Positions 7,162 to 16,514 of a stretch of DNA of 42,192 nt are shown here, in pieces (positions within the stretch are counted from its first letter, which is position 1; each line of letters begins with the position of its first letter). The notes beneath the pieces were generated by a model. That model was given only the letters and a program-made list of their open reading frames with translations. It was not told the DNA's origin and did no database searches. Source of the DNA: Oscillospiraceae bacterium (GTDB lineage: Bacteria; Bacillota; Clostridia; Oscillospirales; Ruminococcaceae); NCBI GenBank assembly GCA_017483465.1, contig JAFUWN010000078.1, forward strand, positions 1 to 42,192, read 5' to 3'. A program made the translations under genes and the position numbers.

Positions 7162-9237
7162 TTATGAAATTGCTTTCTGAATGCCCTCGAGAATCTCCGG
7201 ATAATACCAGGAACAGTCCGAACGGTTCAGAATTCCATAGCTTCCTTCACCGGTTTCTGTATTATTATCCCAGATGAAGCAAGGGATTCCACGTTCTGCG
7301 GCAGTCTGAATATAAAATTCATAATAAGCGGCACGATCTTTGGGATTGCCTTTGTTTTCCGCACCGAATTCACCGATGATCACCGGCAGGCCTTTATCTA
7401 CAAAGCGTTCTTTCAGTATATCAAATTCATATTTCAGTTCTGCCTTGTCATCCGCTGTAAATTCTGTACTGTCCTTGAATTCATAGCTTGTAAATTTCCA
7501 GGGGGCATAATTATGAATAGAAAGAATCAGATTATCATCATCCGGAACAACAAGCCCATCAAGGGATTTTTCTGAAATAGAAGCCGCCTGTGTCGTGATG
7601 ACCAGTGTCCTCATACCGTTGTTTCCGCCGGATTTTCTGATTGTATCGACAAACGTCTGCAGCAGATGATTAATCACATCTCTTTCTTCCGCAGTACCGC
7701 CTGTCCATTCGTCCGTACTGTTGACAATGCGAGGTTCATTCAGACCTTCAAACAATAATTTTGTATCATAATTCTTGAATCTTTCGGCAATCTGTGACCA
7801 GATCTTAATATATTTCTCTGTGACTTCCTCTTCTTTATAATAAACCGGAGTCAGCCATGTATAATCATCATGATGCATATTCAGAATCGTATACAGATCA
7901 TTATCCATAGCATAGTCTACTACCTGCTGAACACGCTTGAGCCAGAGGCTGTCGATATTGCCTTCACTGTCAACATGATCTGTCCACGAAACCGGAATTC
8001 TGACAGCATTGAACCCGGCAGCTTTTACCGTATCAATCATCTGCTTTGTTGTTTTAGGGTTGCCCCATGCCGTTTCAAAATCCGTCACACTCCATGTGAT
8101 ATTATAGCAATCCAGAGAATTTCCCAGATTCCAGCCGACTTTGATATTTTTCACAATTTTCTGTGCATCATCATTCTGATAAGCCACCTGAATTTCTTCT
8201 GCCTCGGACAGACTGCCGACTGTTCCGCCTGCACCGTAGCTGTACCGGACTGTCATTTTATCCATTGTAATCTGCGGTGATTCGCTCCAGAAATAATGAA
8301 ATGCAATTTCCGTATCCTGCGGAATCTGCTCTTTAATCTGCTCCGGAATCAGCCATGTGACAGAAGCCTGTGAACTATCTGTTATGATCGAAAAAGTTTC
8401 GCTTTCAAACCAGTCATTCTCGCCCAGTTTAATACTGAATCCTGCATTCAGTTTGCCGAAAGCAGAATCTGCACTGACATCTGCTGTGACTAACTGCGGA
8501 ATGCCGTCTGTTTTCAGCAAGTCTTTCAACCGGAACGGCAATGAAGAATTGTCTTCATAATTCATCATCTGCCGGAGATCGAGAGCCGCTGTATTATCTA
8601 CAGGGATTTCCGCTCTCCGGGTATAACAGCAGGTGACATATTTTAAATTCACGTTTTCAACATCGCCCCACCAGTAGCCGATCTGAATTTTTCCTGTCGG
8701 ATTGATATGCTCCTGAATTTCGGCAGGCACATCCCACACAACTTTGACATAACTGCCGTCTGCCTGTACATTGAAATTATCAGACTGATACCAATAATCA
8801 TCTGTAGCGGCTTTGCAGGAAGCATCGACGGAAATACCGCATCCGCCCTGATAAGTTCCGATATTGCCGTCGGCTTCAAATTCAAAGACAAATTTCTGTA
8901 CAGTATCGCCTTCTGTCAGAAATTCCGTCAGAGAAATAGCATAAATCTTATTTGTATCATGATTCAGTACCACATCTGTATAATCTTTCTGTATGCCGGA
9001 CTGAAATGTAACAGTTTCTCTGGGGCTGACATGTTCTGTTGCAGGCGGTTCGGTTTCTGCGAGAGGTTCGGCCTGTATTTCTGTAGTTTGTTTTTCTGTT
9101 TCATTCTGTGATGTCTGTATCTGGCTGGAAGTATCTGCCTCTGTCTCTGCATCCTGTTTTTTTCCTGCACAGCCTGTCAGACATGCACAAGCTGTCAGGG
9201 CAGATACGATCAATGCCATAATTTTCCGGAATTTCAT
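7162..9237 (-). CDS. GH5 endoglucanase-type lipoprotein with two N-terminal beta modules
   Basis: Extracellular glycoside hydrolase of 691 residues that should cleave beta-1,4 glucans or related plant polysaccharides. The N-terminus is a lipoprotein signal with lipobox LTGC (Cys23), so it is held on the outer membrane face. A Thr/Glu/Gln-rich linker (26-72) follows, then two similar beta-rich modules (about 75-205 and 218-335) that are probably carbohydrate-binding. The GH5 barrel covers about 350-691: GWNLGNSLD (368-376), RIPVSW, NMHHDDYTW, acid/base Glu501 in FEGLNEPRI, and nucleophile Glu623 in IIGEFGAE. The motifs resemble GH5 subfamily 4, but the subfamily is not proven. AAGGAG lies about 9 nt before the ATG. 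It is monocistronic, with its own promoter and terminator. Unlike the two dockerin proteins in the window, it is lipid-anchored. Confidence 0.93.
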   Translation of the reverse strand: MKFRKIMALIVSALTACACLTGCAGKKQDAETEADTSSQIQTSQNETEKQTTEIQAEPLAETEPPATEHVSPRETVTFQSGIQKDYTDVVLNHDTNKIYAISLTEFLTEGDTVQKFVFEFEADGNIGTYQGGCGISVDASCKAATDDYWYQSDNFNVQADGSYVKVVWDVPAEIQEHINPTGKIQIGYWWGDVENVNLKYVTCCYTRRAEIPVDNTAALDLRQMMNYEDNSSLPFRLKDLLKTDGIPQLVTADVSADSAFGKLNAGFSIKLGENDWFESETFSIITDSSQASVTWLIPEQIKEQIPQDTEIAFHYFWSESPQITMDKMTVRYSYGAGGTVGSLSEAEEIQVAYQNDDAQKIVKNIKVGWNLGNSLDCYNITWSVTDFETAWGNPKTTKQMIDTVKAAGFNAVRIPVSWTDHVDSEGNIDSLWLKRVQQVVDYAMDNDLYTILNMHHDDYTWLTPVYYKEEEVTEKYIKIWSQIAERFKNYDTKLLFEGLNEPRIVNSTDEWTGGTAEERDVINHLLQTFVDTIRKSGGNNGMRTLVITTQAASISEKSLDGLVVPDDDNLILSIHNYAPWKFTSYEFKDSTEFTADDKAELKYEFDILKERFVDKGLPVIIGEFGAENKGNPKDRAAYYEFYIQTAAERGIPCFIWDNNTETGEGSYGILNRSDCSWYYPEILEGIQKAIS

Positions 9238-9272
9238 CGAAAAGTACTCCTTTCCCAGTATGAACTGACTTA

Positions 9273-9281
9273 ATTATATCA
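9273..9281 (-). promoter_or_regulatory. Extended -10 promoter of the GH5 gene
   Basis: TGATATAAT on the minus strand about 36 bp before the GH5 start. No good -35 is visible at the usual distance, which fits an extended -10 promoter or an activated one. Confidence 0.6.
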
Positions 9282-9428
9282 TATTTTTCATAGAATTTCC
9301 ACAGATATTTGAAAAAATCTGAATTTTTTCAATTTGCATAAAAAATGTTCACCCGATTTGTACAAAATGCAGAAATTTATAAAAACGCTATTTTTTTCAA
9401 AAATGATAGTGCTTTTTTATACAAAATA

Positions 9429-9437
9429 TGATATAAT
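9429..9437 (+). promoter_or_regulatory. Extended -10 promoter of the cytidylate-kinase-like operon
   Basis: TGATATAAT, the same nine bases as the divergent GH5 promoter. The -35 region is weak. The leader would be about 105 nt to ATG 9548. Confidence 0.6.
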
Positions 9438-9547
9438 AAATTCATGGTCTATTTTTTGATAAAACTGCATAGATTAGCAAAGCACAGCCGGTTCTTTCCA
9501 GAGAATCAGGCTGATTTTCAAAATTTGAATGAAGGAGAGTGTGTCAG

Positions 9548-10186
9548 ATGAAACACCCGATTATTACAATTGAAAGAGAATATGGCAGCGGCGGCAGCGT
9601 TGTCGGAAAAAGAGTTGCTGAAAAATTAGGCATTCCGTTCTATAATCACGAAATCCTGGAAATGGCTGCCGAACGCCTCGGCGTACCGGTCTCCAAACTT
9701 GAGGGAGCAGAAGAATCTTCTCCGAAAAGTTTCCTGTATACATTGCTGTTAAATTCCAATCCGGCTCGTACCATGGAAGACAATCTTCCTGTCTCGGATA
9801 AATTATACATCACAGAAACCCAGATTATCAGAGAACTTGCCGATCAGGGCAGCTGTGTCATTGTCGGCAGATGTGCCAACTGGATTCTGAGAGAAAATCC
9901 ATATCGCTACAGTGTGTTTATTTATGCTCCGAAAAGCTTCCGGCTTCAGTTTGCACAGCAGACCTATCAGGTCACGGAAAAAGAAATTGATACGCTTCTG
10001 CCGAAAATCGACAGCCGCCGTGAAAAATTCTATAATATCAATACCGGCGGTAACTGGCATGACAAAAACAATTATGCACTGTGTATCAATACCGGTTTTA
10101 TGGGCATTACCGGAGCAACCCACCTGATTTATCATACTGTCAGAGGCATTCCCGAACCCGATGCCCGTCAGGAAGAGGAAGAATAA
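9548..10186 (+). CDS. Cytidylate kinase-like family protein
   Basis: A 212-residue protein of the cytidylate-kinase-like family, P-loop proteins that are distant from true Cmk and whose substrate is mostly unknown. It begins IITIEREYGSGGSVVGKRVA; GSGGSVVGK is a P-loop-like motif near the N-terminus. VIVGRCANWIL (about 107-117) matches the conserved GRCA segment of this family, and a basic helix around DSRREKF fits the lid. AAGGAG lies about 10 nt before ATG 9548; an in-frame GTG at 9539 overlaps that site and is unlikely. It heads a run of closely spaced plus-strand genes ending in dpaAB. No link to sporulation is known for this family; the shared transcript is inferred from spacing. Confidence 0.85.
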   Translation: MKHPIITIEREYGSGGSVVGKRVAEKLGIPFYNHEILEMAAERLGVPVSKLEGAEESSPKSFLYTLLLNSNPARTMEDNLPVSDKLYITETQIIRELADQGSCVIVGRCANWILRENPYRYSVFIYAPKSFRLQFAQQTYQVTEKEIDTLLPKIDSRREKFYNINTGGNWHDKNNYALCINTGFMGITGATHLIYHTVRGIPEPDARQEEEE

Positions 10187-10188
10187 TC

Positions 10189-10662
10189 TTGCGAATTTCT
10201 TTTGATCTGGATGATACTCTGTTTATCAATCCGGACAAGACACCGGCCGAACCGGAATTAAAATTTCCGTTTTCGGCCTTATATCCGGACAGACTGCGAG
10301 CCGGAACAGTTTCTTTGATGCAATATCTGCATGACCACGGAATCGAAGTGTATATCTATACAACTTCGTTCCGGTCAGAAAGATATATCCGGAATCTGTT
10401 CCGGCATTATCATATTCAGATAGATGAAATCATCAACGGGGCAAGACATGCCCGTGAAGTGCAGGGGCAGAAAACAGAGCCTATGCCCTCGAAATATCCG
10501 TCACATTACAGAATAGACCTGCATATTGATGATGATAAATCCGTATCAGAAAACGGAAAATATTATGGCTTTCCTGTCTATCTGATTCAGGAAGATGACA
10601 TTCACTGGACAGAGAAAATTATCATACAAATTCAGAAACGAGGGAATTTTCATGAATCATGA
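10189..10662 (+). CDS. HAD-superfamily hydrolase-like protein
   Basis: A 157-residue protein starting at TTG 10189, two bases after the previous stop, with AGAGGAAG just upstream. HAD motif I is FDLDDTLF at residues 5-12, with both Asp residues of DxDxT present. Motif II is probably YIYTTSFRS, and the acidic motif IV is LHIDDDKS. The overall arrangement resembles small HAD phosphatases that lack a large cap domain. A longer reading using ATG 10081 would overlap the kinase-like gene by over 100 bp in another frame and is rejected. The substrate cannot be told. It is almost certainly translated with its neighbours. Confidence 0.8.
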   Translation: MRISFDLDDTLFINPDKTPAEPELKFPFSALYPDRLRAGTVSLMQYLHDHGIEVYIYTTSFRSERYIRNLFRHYHIQIDEIINGARHAREVQGQKTEPMPSKYPSHYRIDLHIDDDKSVSENGKYYGFPVYLIQEDDIHWTEKIIIQIQKRGNFHES

Positions 10663-10717
10663 TGATCATTCACAAAAATGCTGTTTCTGCATATTCTGCC
10701 ATAAAGGAGTGATGTAA
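10652..10717 (+). CDS. Possible 21-residue Cys/His-rich micro-ORF between the HAD gene and dpaA
   Basis: ATG 10652 lies inside the end of the HAD gene in another frame, with GAGGG 7 nt upstream. The ORF ends in TAA at 10715-10717, directly abutting the dpaA ATG. It encodes MNHDDHSQK followed by CCFCIFCHKG, so four Cys and three His fall in 21 residues, suggestive of metal binding. An ORF this short can arise by chance. What supports it is the ribosome site, the overlap with the upstream gene and the exact stop-start junction with dpaA. It may simply couple dpaA translation to the upstream gene. Confidence 0.4.
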   Translation: MNHDDHSQKCCFCIFCHKGVM

Positions 10718-11596
10718 ATGAAGAACCATAAAACTGTCATAGTAGCCGGCGGCGATCTGCGTTACGGATATACTGCCGCTGCTCTGGCTGAAAAATTTGA
10801 AACCTATGCTGTCGGTTTTACCCGTCAGATTATCCCCGATCAGGTGAATCTGATCGAATCTGCCGCCGATGGTCTGCCGATGTATGATATTCTCGTTCTG
10901 CCTATGCCCGTTTCTGATGACGGTGTACTGGTCAATGCTCCGTTCAGTCAGAGCAATCTGTCTTTGAAAGGCCTGATTTCCCGTCTTCGTCCCAATGCAG
11001 TCGTACTCGGCGGAAAATTCGGCAAATCCAAAGCTTTGTTTGAAGAAGCCGGAATCGAAACTGTCGATTACTTAGCCTGTGAAGAACTCAGTACCAGAAA
11101 TGCCGTTCCTACTGCTGAAGGTGCTGTTCAGATGATGCTCGAAGAAATGCCCTGCACGATCTACGGCAGTAAAGTATTGCTGTTAGGATTCGGCAGAATC
11201 GGAAGCCGGCTGGCTTATACACTTCATGCAATGGGTGCGGAAGTCACAGTTGCTGCCCGTGATGTCGTCAAAAGAGCACAGGCTGAAATGCTCGGCTGCC
11301 GGAGCATTCCGTTTACAGAACTTGAAACCTGTGCAGAACAGTTTGACGTCATCTGCAATACTGTTCCGGCAAAAGTGATCACAGAATCCGTACTTGAAAA
11401 AATCCGGGAAGATGCTCTGATTCTGGACTTAGCCTCAAAACCCGGCGGAATTGACTGGGATGCCGCTCAGAAACTCGGCAGACGGGTTGTCTGGGCATTA
11501 TCCCTCCCCGGAAAAACCGCACCGGTCACAGCCGGAGAAATCATTGCGAAAACTATTCTTCATATTCTGGAAGAAAGGAGGATGACTGATGCATGA
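10718..11596 (+). CDS. dpaA: Dipicolinate synthase subunit A
   Basis: DpaA (SpoVFA) is the dehydrogenase-like subunit of dipicolinate synthase, which oxidises dihydrodipicolinate to dipicolinic acid for the spore core. The 292-residue product has two Rossmann-type domains: IVAGGDLRYGYTAAAL near the N-terminus and the nucleotide site VLLLGFGRIGSRLA (about 153-166), followed by VTVAARD. The C-terminal segment LILDLASKPGGIDWDAA is typical of the subunit. GGAG lies 8 nt before the ATG. It overlaps dpaB by 8 bp, so the subunits are translationally coupled. Its presence argues that the organism can form spores or descends from a spore former. No sigma-G/K-type promoter was identified immediately upstream. 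Confidence 0.95.
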   Translation: MKNHKTVIVAGGDLRYGYTAAALAEKFETYAVGFTRQIIPDQVNLIESAADGLPMYDILVLPMPVSDDGVLVNAPFSQSNLSLKGLISRLRPNAVVLGGKFGKSKALFEEAGIETVDYLACEELSTRNAVPTAEGAVQMMLEEMPCTIYGSKVLLLGFGRIGSRLAYTLHAMGAEVTVAARDVVKRAQAEMLGCRSIPFTELETCAEQFDVICNTVPAKVITESVLEKIREDALILDLASKPGGIDWDAAQKLGRRVVWALSLPGKTAPVTAGEIIAKTILHILEERRMTDA

Positions 11597-12176
11597 TCTG
11601 GAAAATGTCCGGATAGGATTTGCAATGACAGGTTCTTTCTGCACATTCCGGCAGGCTTTCGCTCAGGCGGAATATCTCGTTTCCTGCGGAGCAGAACTGA
11701 TTCCTGTTATGTCATGGAATGCCGCCGGAATTTCAACGAGATTCGGTGAAGCGGCTGAAATGCGGGAACGTCTTGAAACGATTGCCGGAAGAAAAGTGAT
11801 CTGCAGTATTGAAGATGCCGAACCCATAGGCCCCAAACGTCTGACCGATATTATGCTTGTCGAGCCATGTACTTCCAATACAGCCGCTAAACTCGCATGG
11901 AGCATTACTGATACTCCGGTCACAATGGCAGTCAAATCGCATCTGAGAAGTCAACGGCCTGTTGTACTGGCACTTGCCTCGAATGACTCGCTTGCCGGAA
12001 CGCTGAAAAACCTGGGAATGCTCTCAAATGCCAAACACTATTATTTTGTTCCGCTCCGGCAGGATGATGCACAGAAAAAACCAAATTCTCTGGTTGCAGA
12101 TTTCACCCGGACAGCAGATACGCTCATCCATGCCCTGAACGGCATACAGGTACAGCCCTCCGTAATACAGATTTAA
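11589..12176 (+). CDS. dpaB: Dipicolinate synthase subunit B (flavoprotein)
   Basis: DpaB (SpoVFB) is the flavoprotein-fold partner of DpaA. The 195-residue product begins with VRIGFAMTGSFCTFRQAF, the typical flavoprotein entry, and contains IMLVEPCTSNTAAKLAWSITDTPVTMAVKSHLR, here named only by position about 95-127, which matches the conserved core. The end has NAKHYYFVPLRQDDAQKKPNS. GGAGG lies 7 nt before ATG 11589, inside the end of dpaA. The unit ends at the hairpin 12185-12213, shared with the convergent transporter gene. The assignment is secure from sequence and from pairing with dpaA. Confidence 0.94.
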   Translation: MHDLENVRIGFAMTGSFCTFRQAFAQAEYLVSCGAELIPVMSWNAAGISTRFGEAAEMRERLETIAGRKVICSIEDAEPIGPKRLTDIMLVEPCTSNTAAKLAWSITDTPVTMAVKSHLRSQRPVVLALASNDSLAGTLKNLGMLSNAKHYYFVPLRQDDAQKKPNSLVADFTRTADTLIHALNGIQVQPSVIQI

Positions 12177-12184
12177 AAATAAAA

Positions 12185-12213
12185 ATCCCTGTTTCCAGTC
12201 CGGAAACAGGGAT
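12185..12213 (-). terminator. Terminator between dpaB and the AI-2E-family transporter gene
   Basis: ATCCCTGTTTCC and its complement form a 12-bp stem with a 5-nt loop. A long T-run follows on the minus strand only, so it mainly ends the transporter transcript; it may also slow dpaB transcription. Confidence 0.85.
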
Positions 12214-12223
12214 CAGTCTATGC

Positions 12224-13402
12224 TTATTCTTCTGTTTCTTCCGGCATTTTCTCCGGAATCTGCTGTGTTTTTCTTGTTTCTTTTATCTTACAGAGCCAGG
12301 GCAGCAATCTTTCCTGATACAGCATATCAGCCACTGCTACTACCGGAATGGCAAGCAGAATTCCCAATATCCCGAACATCTTACCGCCAAGGATAATTGA
12401 TACCAGTGTCAGTACAGGAGATAACCCCAGCGAATTGCTGAACAGTTTCGGCTTGATCACATAGCCGTCCATTGCCTGTAAAATCACTGTGAAAATCAGA
12501 AAATACAGGGCATGTATCGGATTGGTCAGAAGCAGAAATACTATGCCCAGCACTCCGCCGATCAGAGGGCCGAATGTCGGCAGAAGATTGGTAATTCCTA
12601 CAATCAGAGAAATCAGTGTGATGTTCTCCATGCCTACAATCGCCATAAAAACCGAATTCGTCACACCGATAATGCAGGCATCCAGCAGACTGCATCCGAT
12701 ATACTGAATAAAAATTTTATTGCATTTAATCCAGAATTGATTTCCGGCTTCAATTTTCTCTTCTTCTATCACAGCGATGCGAAGCTGATACCATGCTCTT
12801 TTCATATTCTTCTTTGACATCATAAAATAAACTGCAATAATAAATCCAATAATAATATTAAATAAAGAAGAGCCAATATCTCCGATTTTTCCCATCACAG
12901 AACTCAGATTATTTTTCAGACTGCTGAAAAATGTTCCGATATACTGTGTAACAGGTGCCATGATCTGAGATTGGTCTATCTGGATTCCCTGTTTTATCAG
13001 CAGCTGACTCAGGTTATTGATCAGATTTTCTATATTTTTATAATAACTATTATAATTATTTATAATTCCTGTAATGCTTCCGGTAATCGCCGGAACTACC
13101 ATCAGAATCAACAATGTCAGAATCACAAGCACACAGCCTACTGTCAAAATCACGGAGCAGGCATGGCGACTCTCTTCTTTCCTGACTTTCTTAAAAAGAT
13201 GCTCTTCAAAATAATTCGATACCGGATTCATCAGATAACTAAAAATCAGGCCGATCACAATCGGAGAGAAAATTCCCCACAGAGAACCTATCCAGCTGAA
13301 AAATTCTCCGATATGTGCCAGCATCATATATAATACCACAGCAGAACAGGTCGCTATACTGTATGCCGCCCATTTTTGCTTTAACAATTCTTTGAGTTTC
13401 AT
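12224..13402 (-). CDS. AI-2E-family (PerM/YtvI-like) membrane transporter
   Basis: A 392-residue polytopic membrane protein of the AI-2E family. Members have been linked to autoinducer-2 export, Na+/H+ antiport or, as YtvI in Bacillus, to sporulation; the substrate cannot be read here. There are membrane segments at about 14-34, 36-58, 80-105, a long extracellular loop, and further segments from about 165 to 370. The signature region GITNLLPTFGPLIGGVLGIV is present in the last third, followed by DGYVIKPKLFSNSLGLSPV. The C-terminal tail is charged. The start ATG 13402 lies 38 bp from a perfect promoter -10 but has no strong ribosome site. The gene converges on dpaAB. Confidence 0.88.
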   Translation of the reverse strand: MKLKELLKQKWAAYSIATCSAVVLYMMLAHIGEFFSWIGSLWGIFSPIVIGLIFSYLMNPVSNYFEEHLFKKVRKEESRHACSVILTVGCVLVILTLLILMVVPAITGSITGIINNYNSYYKNIENLINNLSQLLIKQGIQIDQSQIMAPVTQYIGTFFSSLKNNLSSVMGKIGDIGSSLFNIIIGFIIAVYFMMSKKNMKRAWYQLRIAVIEEEKIEAGNQFWIKCNKIFIQYIGCSLLDACIIGVTNSVFMAIVGMENITLISLIVGITNLLPTFGPLIGGVLGIVFLLLTNPIHALYFLIFTVILQAMDGYVIKPKLFSNSLGLSPVLTLVSIILGGKMFGILGILLAIPVVAVADMLYQERLLPWLCKIKETRKTQQIPEKMPEETEE

Positions 13403-13440
13403 GTATTTTCCTCATTTTCAGCAAAATTTCTACATGATGT

Positions 13441-13469
13441 ATTATAGCACAAAATCCGGTATCTGTCAA
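13441..13469 (-). promoter_or_regulatory. Full-consensus sigma-A promoter of the AI-2E-family gene
   Basis: TTGACA (13464-13469), 17-bp spacer ending TGC, TATAAT (13441-13446) on the minus strand. It starts 10 bp after the groEL terminator. Confidence 0.9.
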
Positions 13470-13478
13470 GATAAAAAA

Positions 13479-13505
13479 CGTCCCGGCCGGAATACGGCCA
13501 GGACG
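13479..13505 (-). terminator. Intrinsic terminator of groES-groEL
   Basis: CGTCC-GGCCG stem with one internal mismatch and a 5-nt loop, followed by a T-run on the minus strand. It lies 33 bp after the groEL stop. Confidence 0.9.
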
Positions 13506-13538
13506 GATATTTTTTATTTTCTTCTGTATGATTCAGAA

Positions 13539-15173
<1,635 letters not shown>

Positions 15174-15193
15174 CTATCTATAATAAAAATAAA

Positions 15194-15531
<338 letters not shown>

Positions 15532-15535
15532 TTCT

Positions 15536-15563
15536 ATTTTACCAGCTTTCGCAAAAAAATCAA
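15536..15563 (-). promoter_or_regulatory. groES-groEL promoter
   Basis: TTGATT (15558-15563), 16-bp spacer, TAAAAT (15536-15541) on the minus strand. The start site falls within the CIRCE. Confidence 0.85.
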
Positions 15564-15680
15564 GTGTATTTTGAAATTTTCTGAAAAAATCAGCATTCCG
15601 CACAAATTTGTTGATAATTTTAATATAATCATTACAGATTTTTGCAATTCCCTGAAAATTGCCGGATTTTTTATTTTACA

Positions 15681-15729
15681 ATTTGTTCATAATTTATACA
15701 TATAATATTCATATAATCCATGAACAAAT
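15681..15729 (+). promoter_or_regulatory. Inverted repeat and direct TTCATA repeats before the response regulator gene
   Basis: ATTTGTTCAT (15681-15690) and ATGAACAAAT (15720-15729) form a perfect 10-bp inverted repeat with 29 bp between. TTCATA occurs at 15686-15691 and again at 15708-15713, 22 bp (two helical turns) apart, a pattern used by OmpR-family regulators. Candidate -10 boxes lie at 15701 and at about 15734. An autoregulatory site is inferred. Confidence 0.45.
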
Positions 15730-15808
15730 CATGTATAATTATTATGAGAGATTTTAATTTTTTTTAAAATTTCTGAAAAATTTTATTAAAAAAGGAGTGT
15801 CATGCTTT

Positions 15809-16507
15809 ATGGCTTTAGAAAAAGTATTGGTTGTCGATGACGATCAGAATATCTGTGACCTGCTCAGAATGTATCTCGAAAAAGAAGGCTACAGTGTTAT
15901 TATCTCCAATGACGGCAAAGAAGCCGTTGTCAAATTCAATGCACTCAATCCGGATATTGTGCTTCTGGATGTGATGCTTCCCTCTATGGACGGCAGAGGG
16001 GTCTGCCGTGAAATCCGGAAAAATTCCAACGTTCCGATTATTATGATTTCTGCCAAGAACGAAACGTTTGATAAAGTTCTTGGTCTGGAACTCGGTGCAG
16101 ATGACTATATCTCCAAACCGTTTGATGCCAAGGAAGTCATTGCAAGAATCAAGGCCGTGGCAAGGCGTATGGGTGCCAACAATGCCGAACCCGAAACAAA
16201 AGAAGTCCGCTATGATAAACTGGTTGTCAATATGACACGCTATGAACTCCGGGTCAATGACAAAGTTCTGGATACACCGCCGAAAGAACTGGAATTATTA
16301 TTCTATCTCGCTTCCAATCCGAATCATGTCTATACCCGTGACCAGCTTCTGGATGAAGTATGGGGCTTTGAATATTACGGCGACTCCAGAACAATTGATG
16401 TTCATATCAAGAGACTGCGTGAAAAGCTCGCTGATGTTTCTCCGCACTGGGCTTTGAAAACGGTCTGGGGTGTGGGCTATAAATTTGAAGCCGACGAAGA
16501 GTCCTGA
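15809..16507 (+). CDS. OmpR/PhoB-family response regulator
   Basis: A 232-residue transcription regulator with an N-terminal receiver domain (VLVVDDDQNICDLL; phosphoacceptor Asp54 in VLLDVML; conserved Thr/Ser and Lys in MISAKNE and DYISKPF) and a C-terminal winged helix (about 135-230, PPKELELLFYLASNPNHVYTR and SRTIDVHIKRLREKL). ATG 15809 follows AAAGGAG by about 12 nt; a GTG at 15797 directly abuts that site and is unlikely. The kinase gene starts 8 bp downstream and a secreted protease gene follows. The arrangement resembles CssRS and htrA of Bacillus subtilis, so envelope protein stress is a plausible signal (inference from gene order). Confidence 0.95.
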   Translation: MALEKVLVVDDDQNICDLLRMYLEKEGYSVIISNDGKEAVVKFNALNPDIVLLDVMLPSMDGRGVCREIRKNSNVPIIMISAKNETFDKVLGLELGADDYISKPFDAKEVIARIKAVARRMGANNAEPETKEVRYDKLVVNMTRYELRVNDKVLDTPPKELELLFYLASNPNHVYTRDQLLDEVWGFEYYGDSRTIDVHIKRLREKLADVSPHWALKTVWGVGYKFEADEES

Positions 16508-16514
16508 ATAAATT

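Larger units (their letters stand above)
9238..9547. other. Divergent intergenic region between the GH5 and cytidylate-kinase-like genes
   Basis: About 310 bp, very AT-rich. It holds outward-facing promoters for the genes on each side (-10 elements at 9273-9278 minus and 9432-9437 plus). The stretch 9300-9420 contains only A/T tracts; no ORF with a ribosome site and no RNA structure was recognised. Confidence 0.6.
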
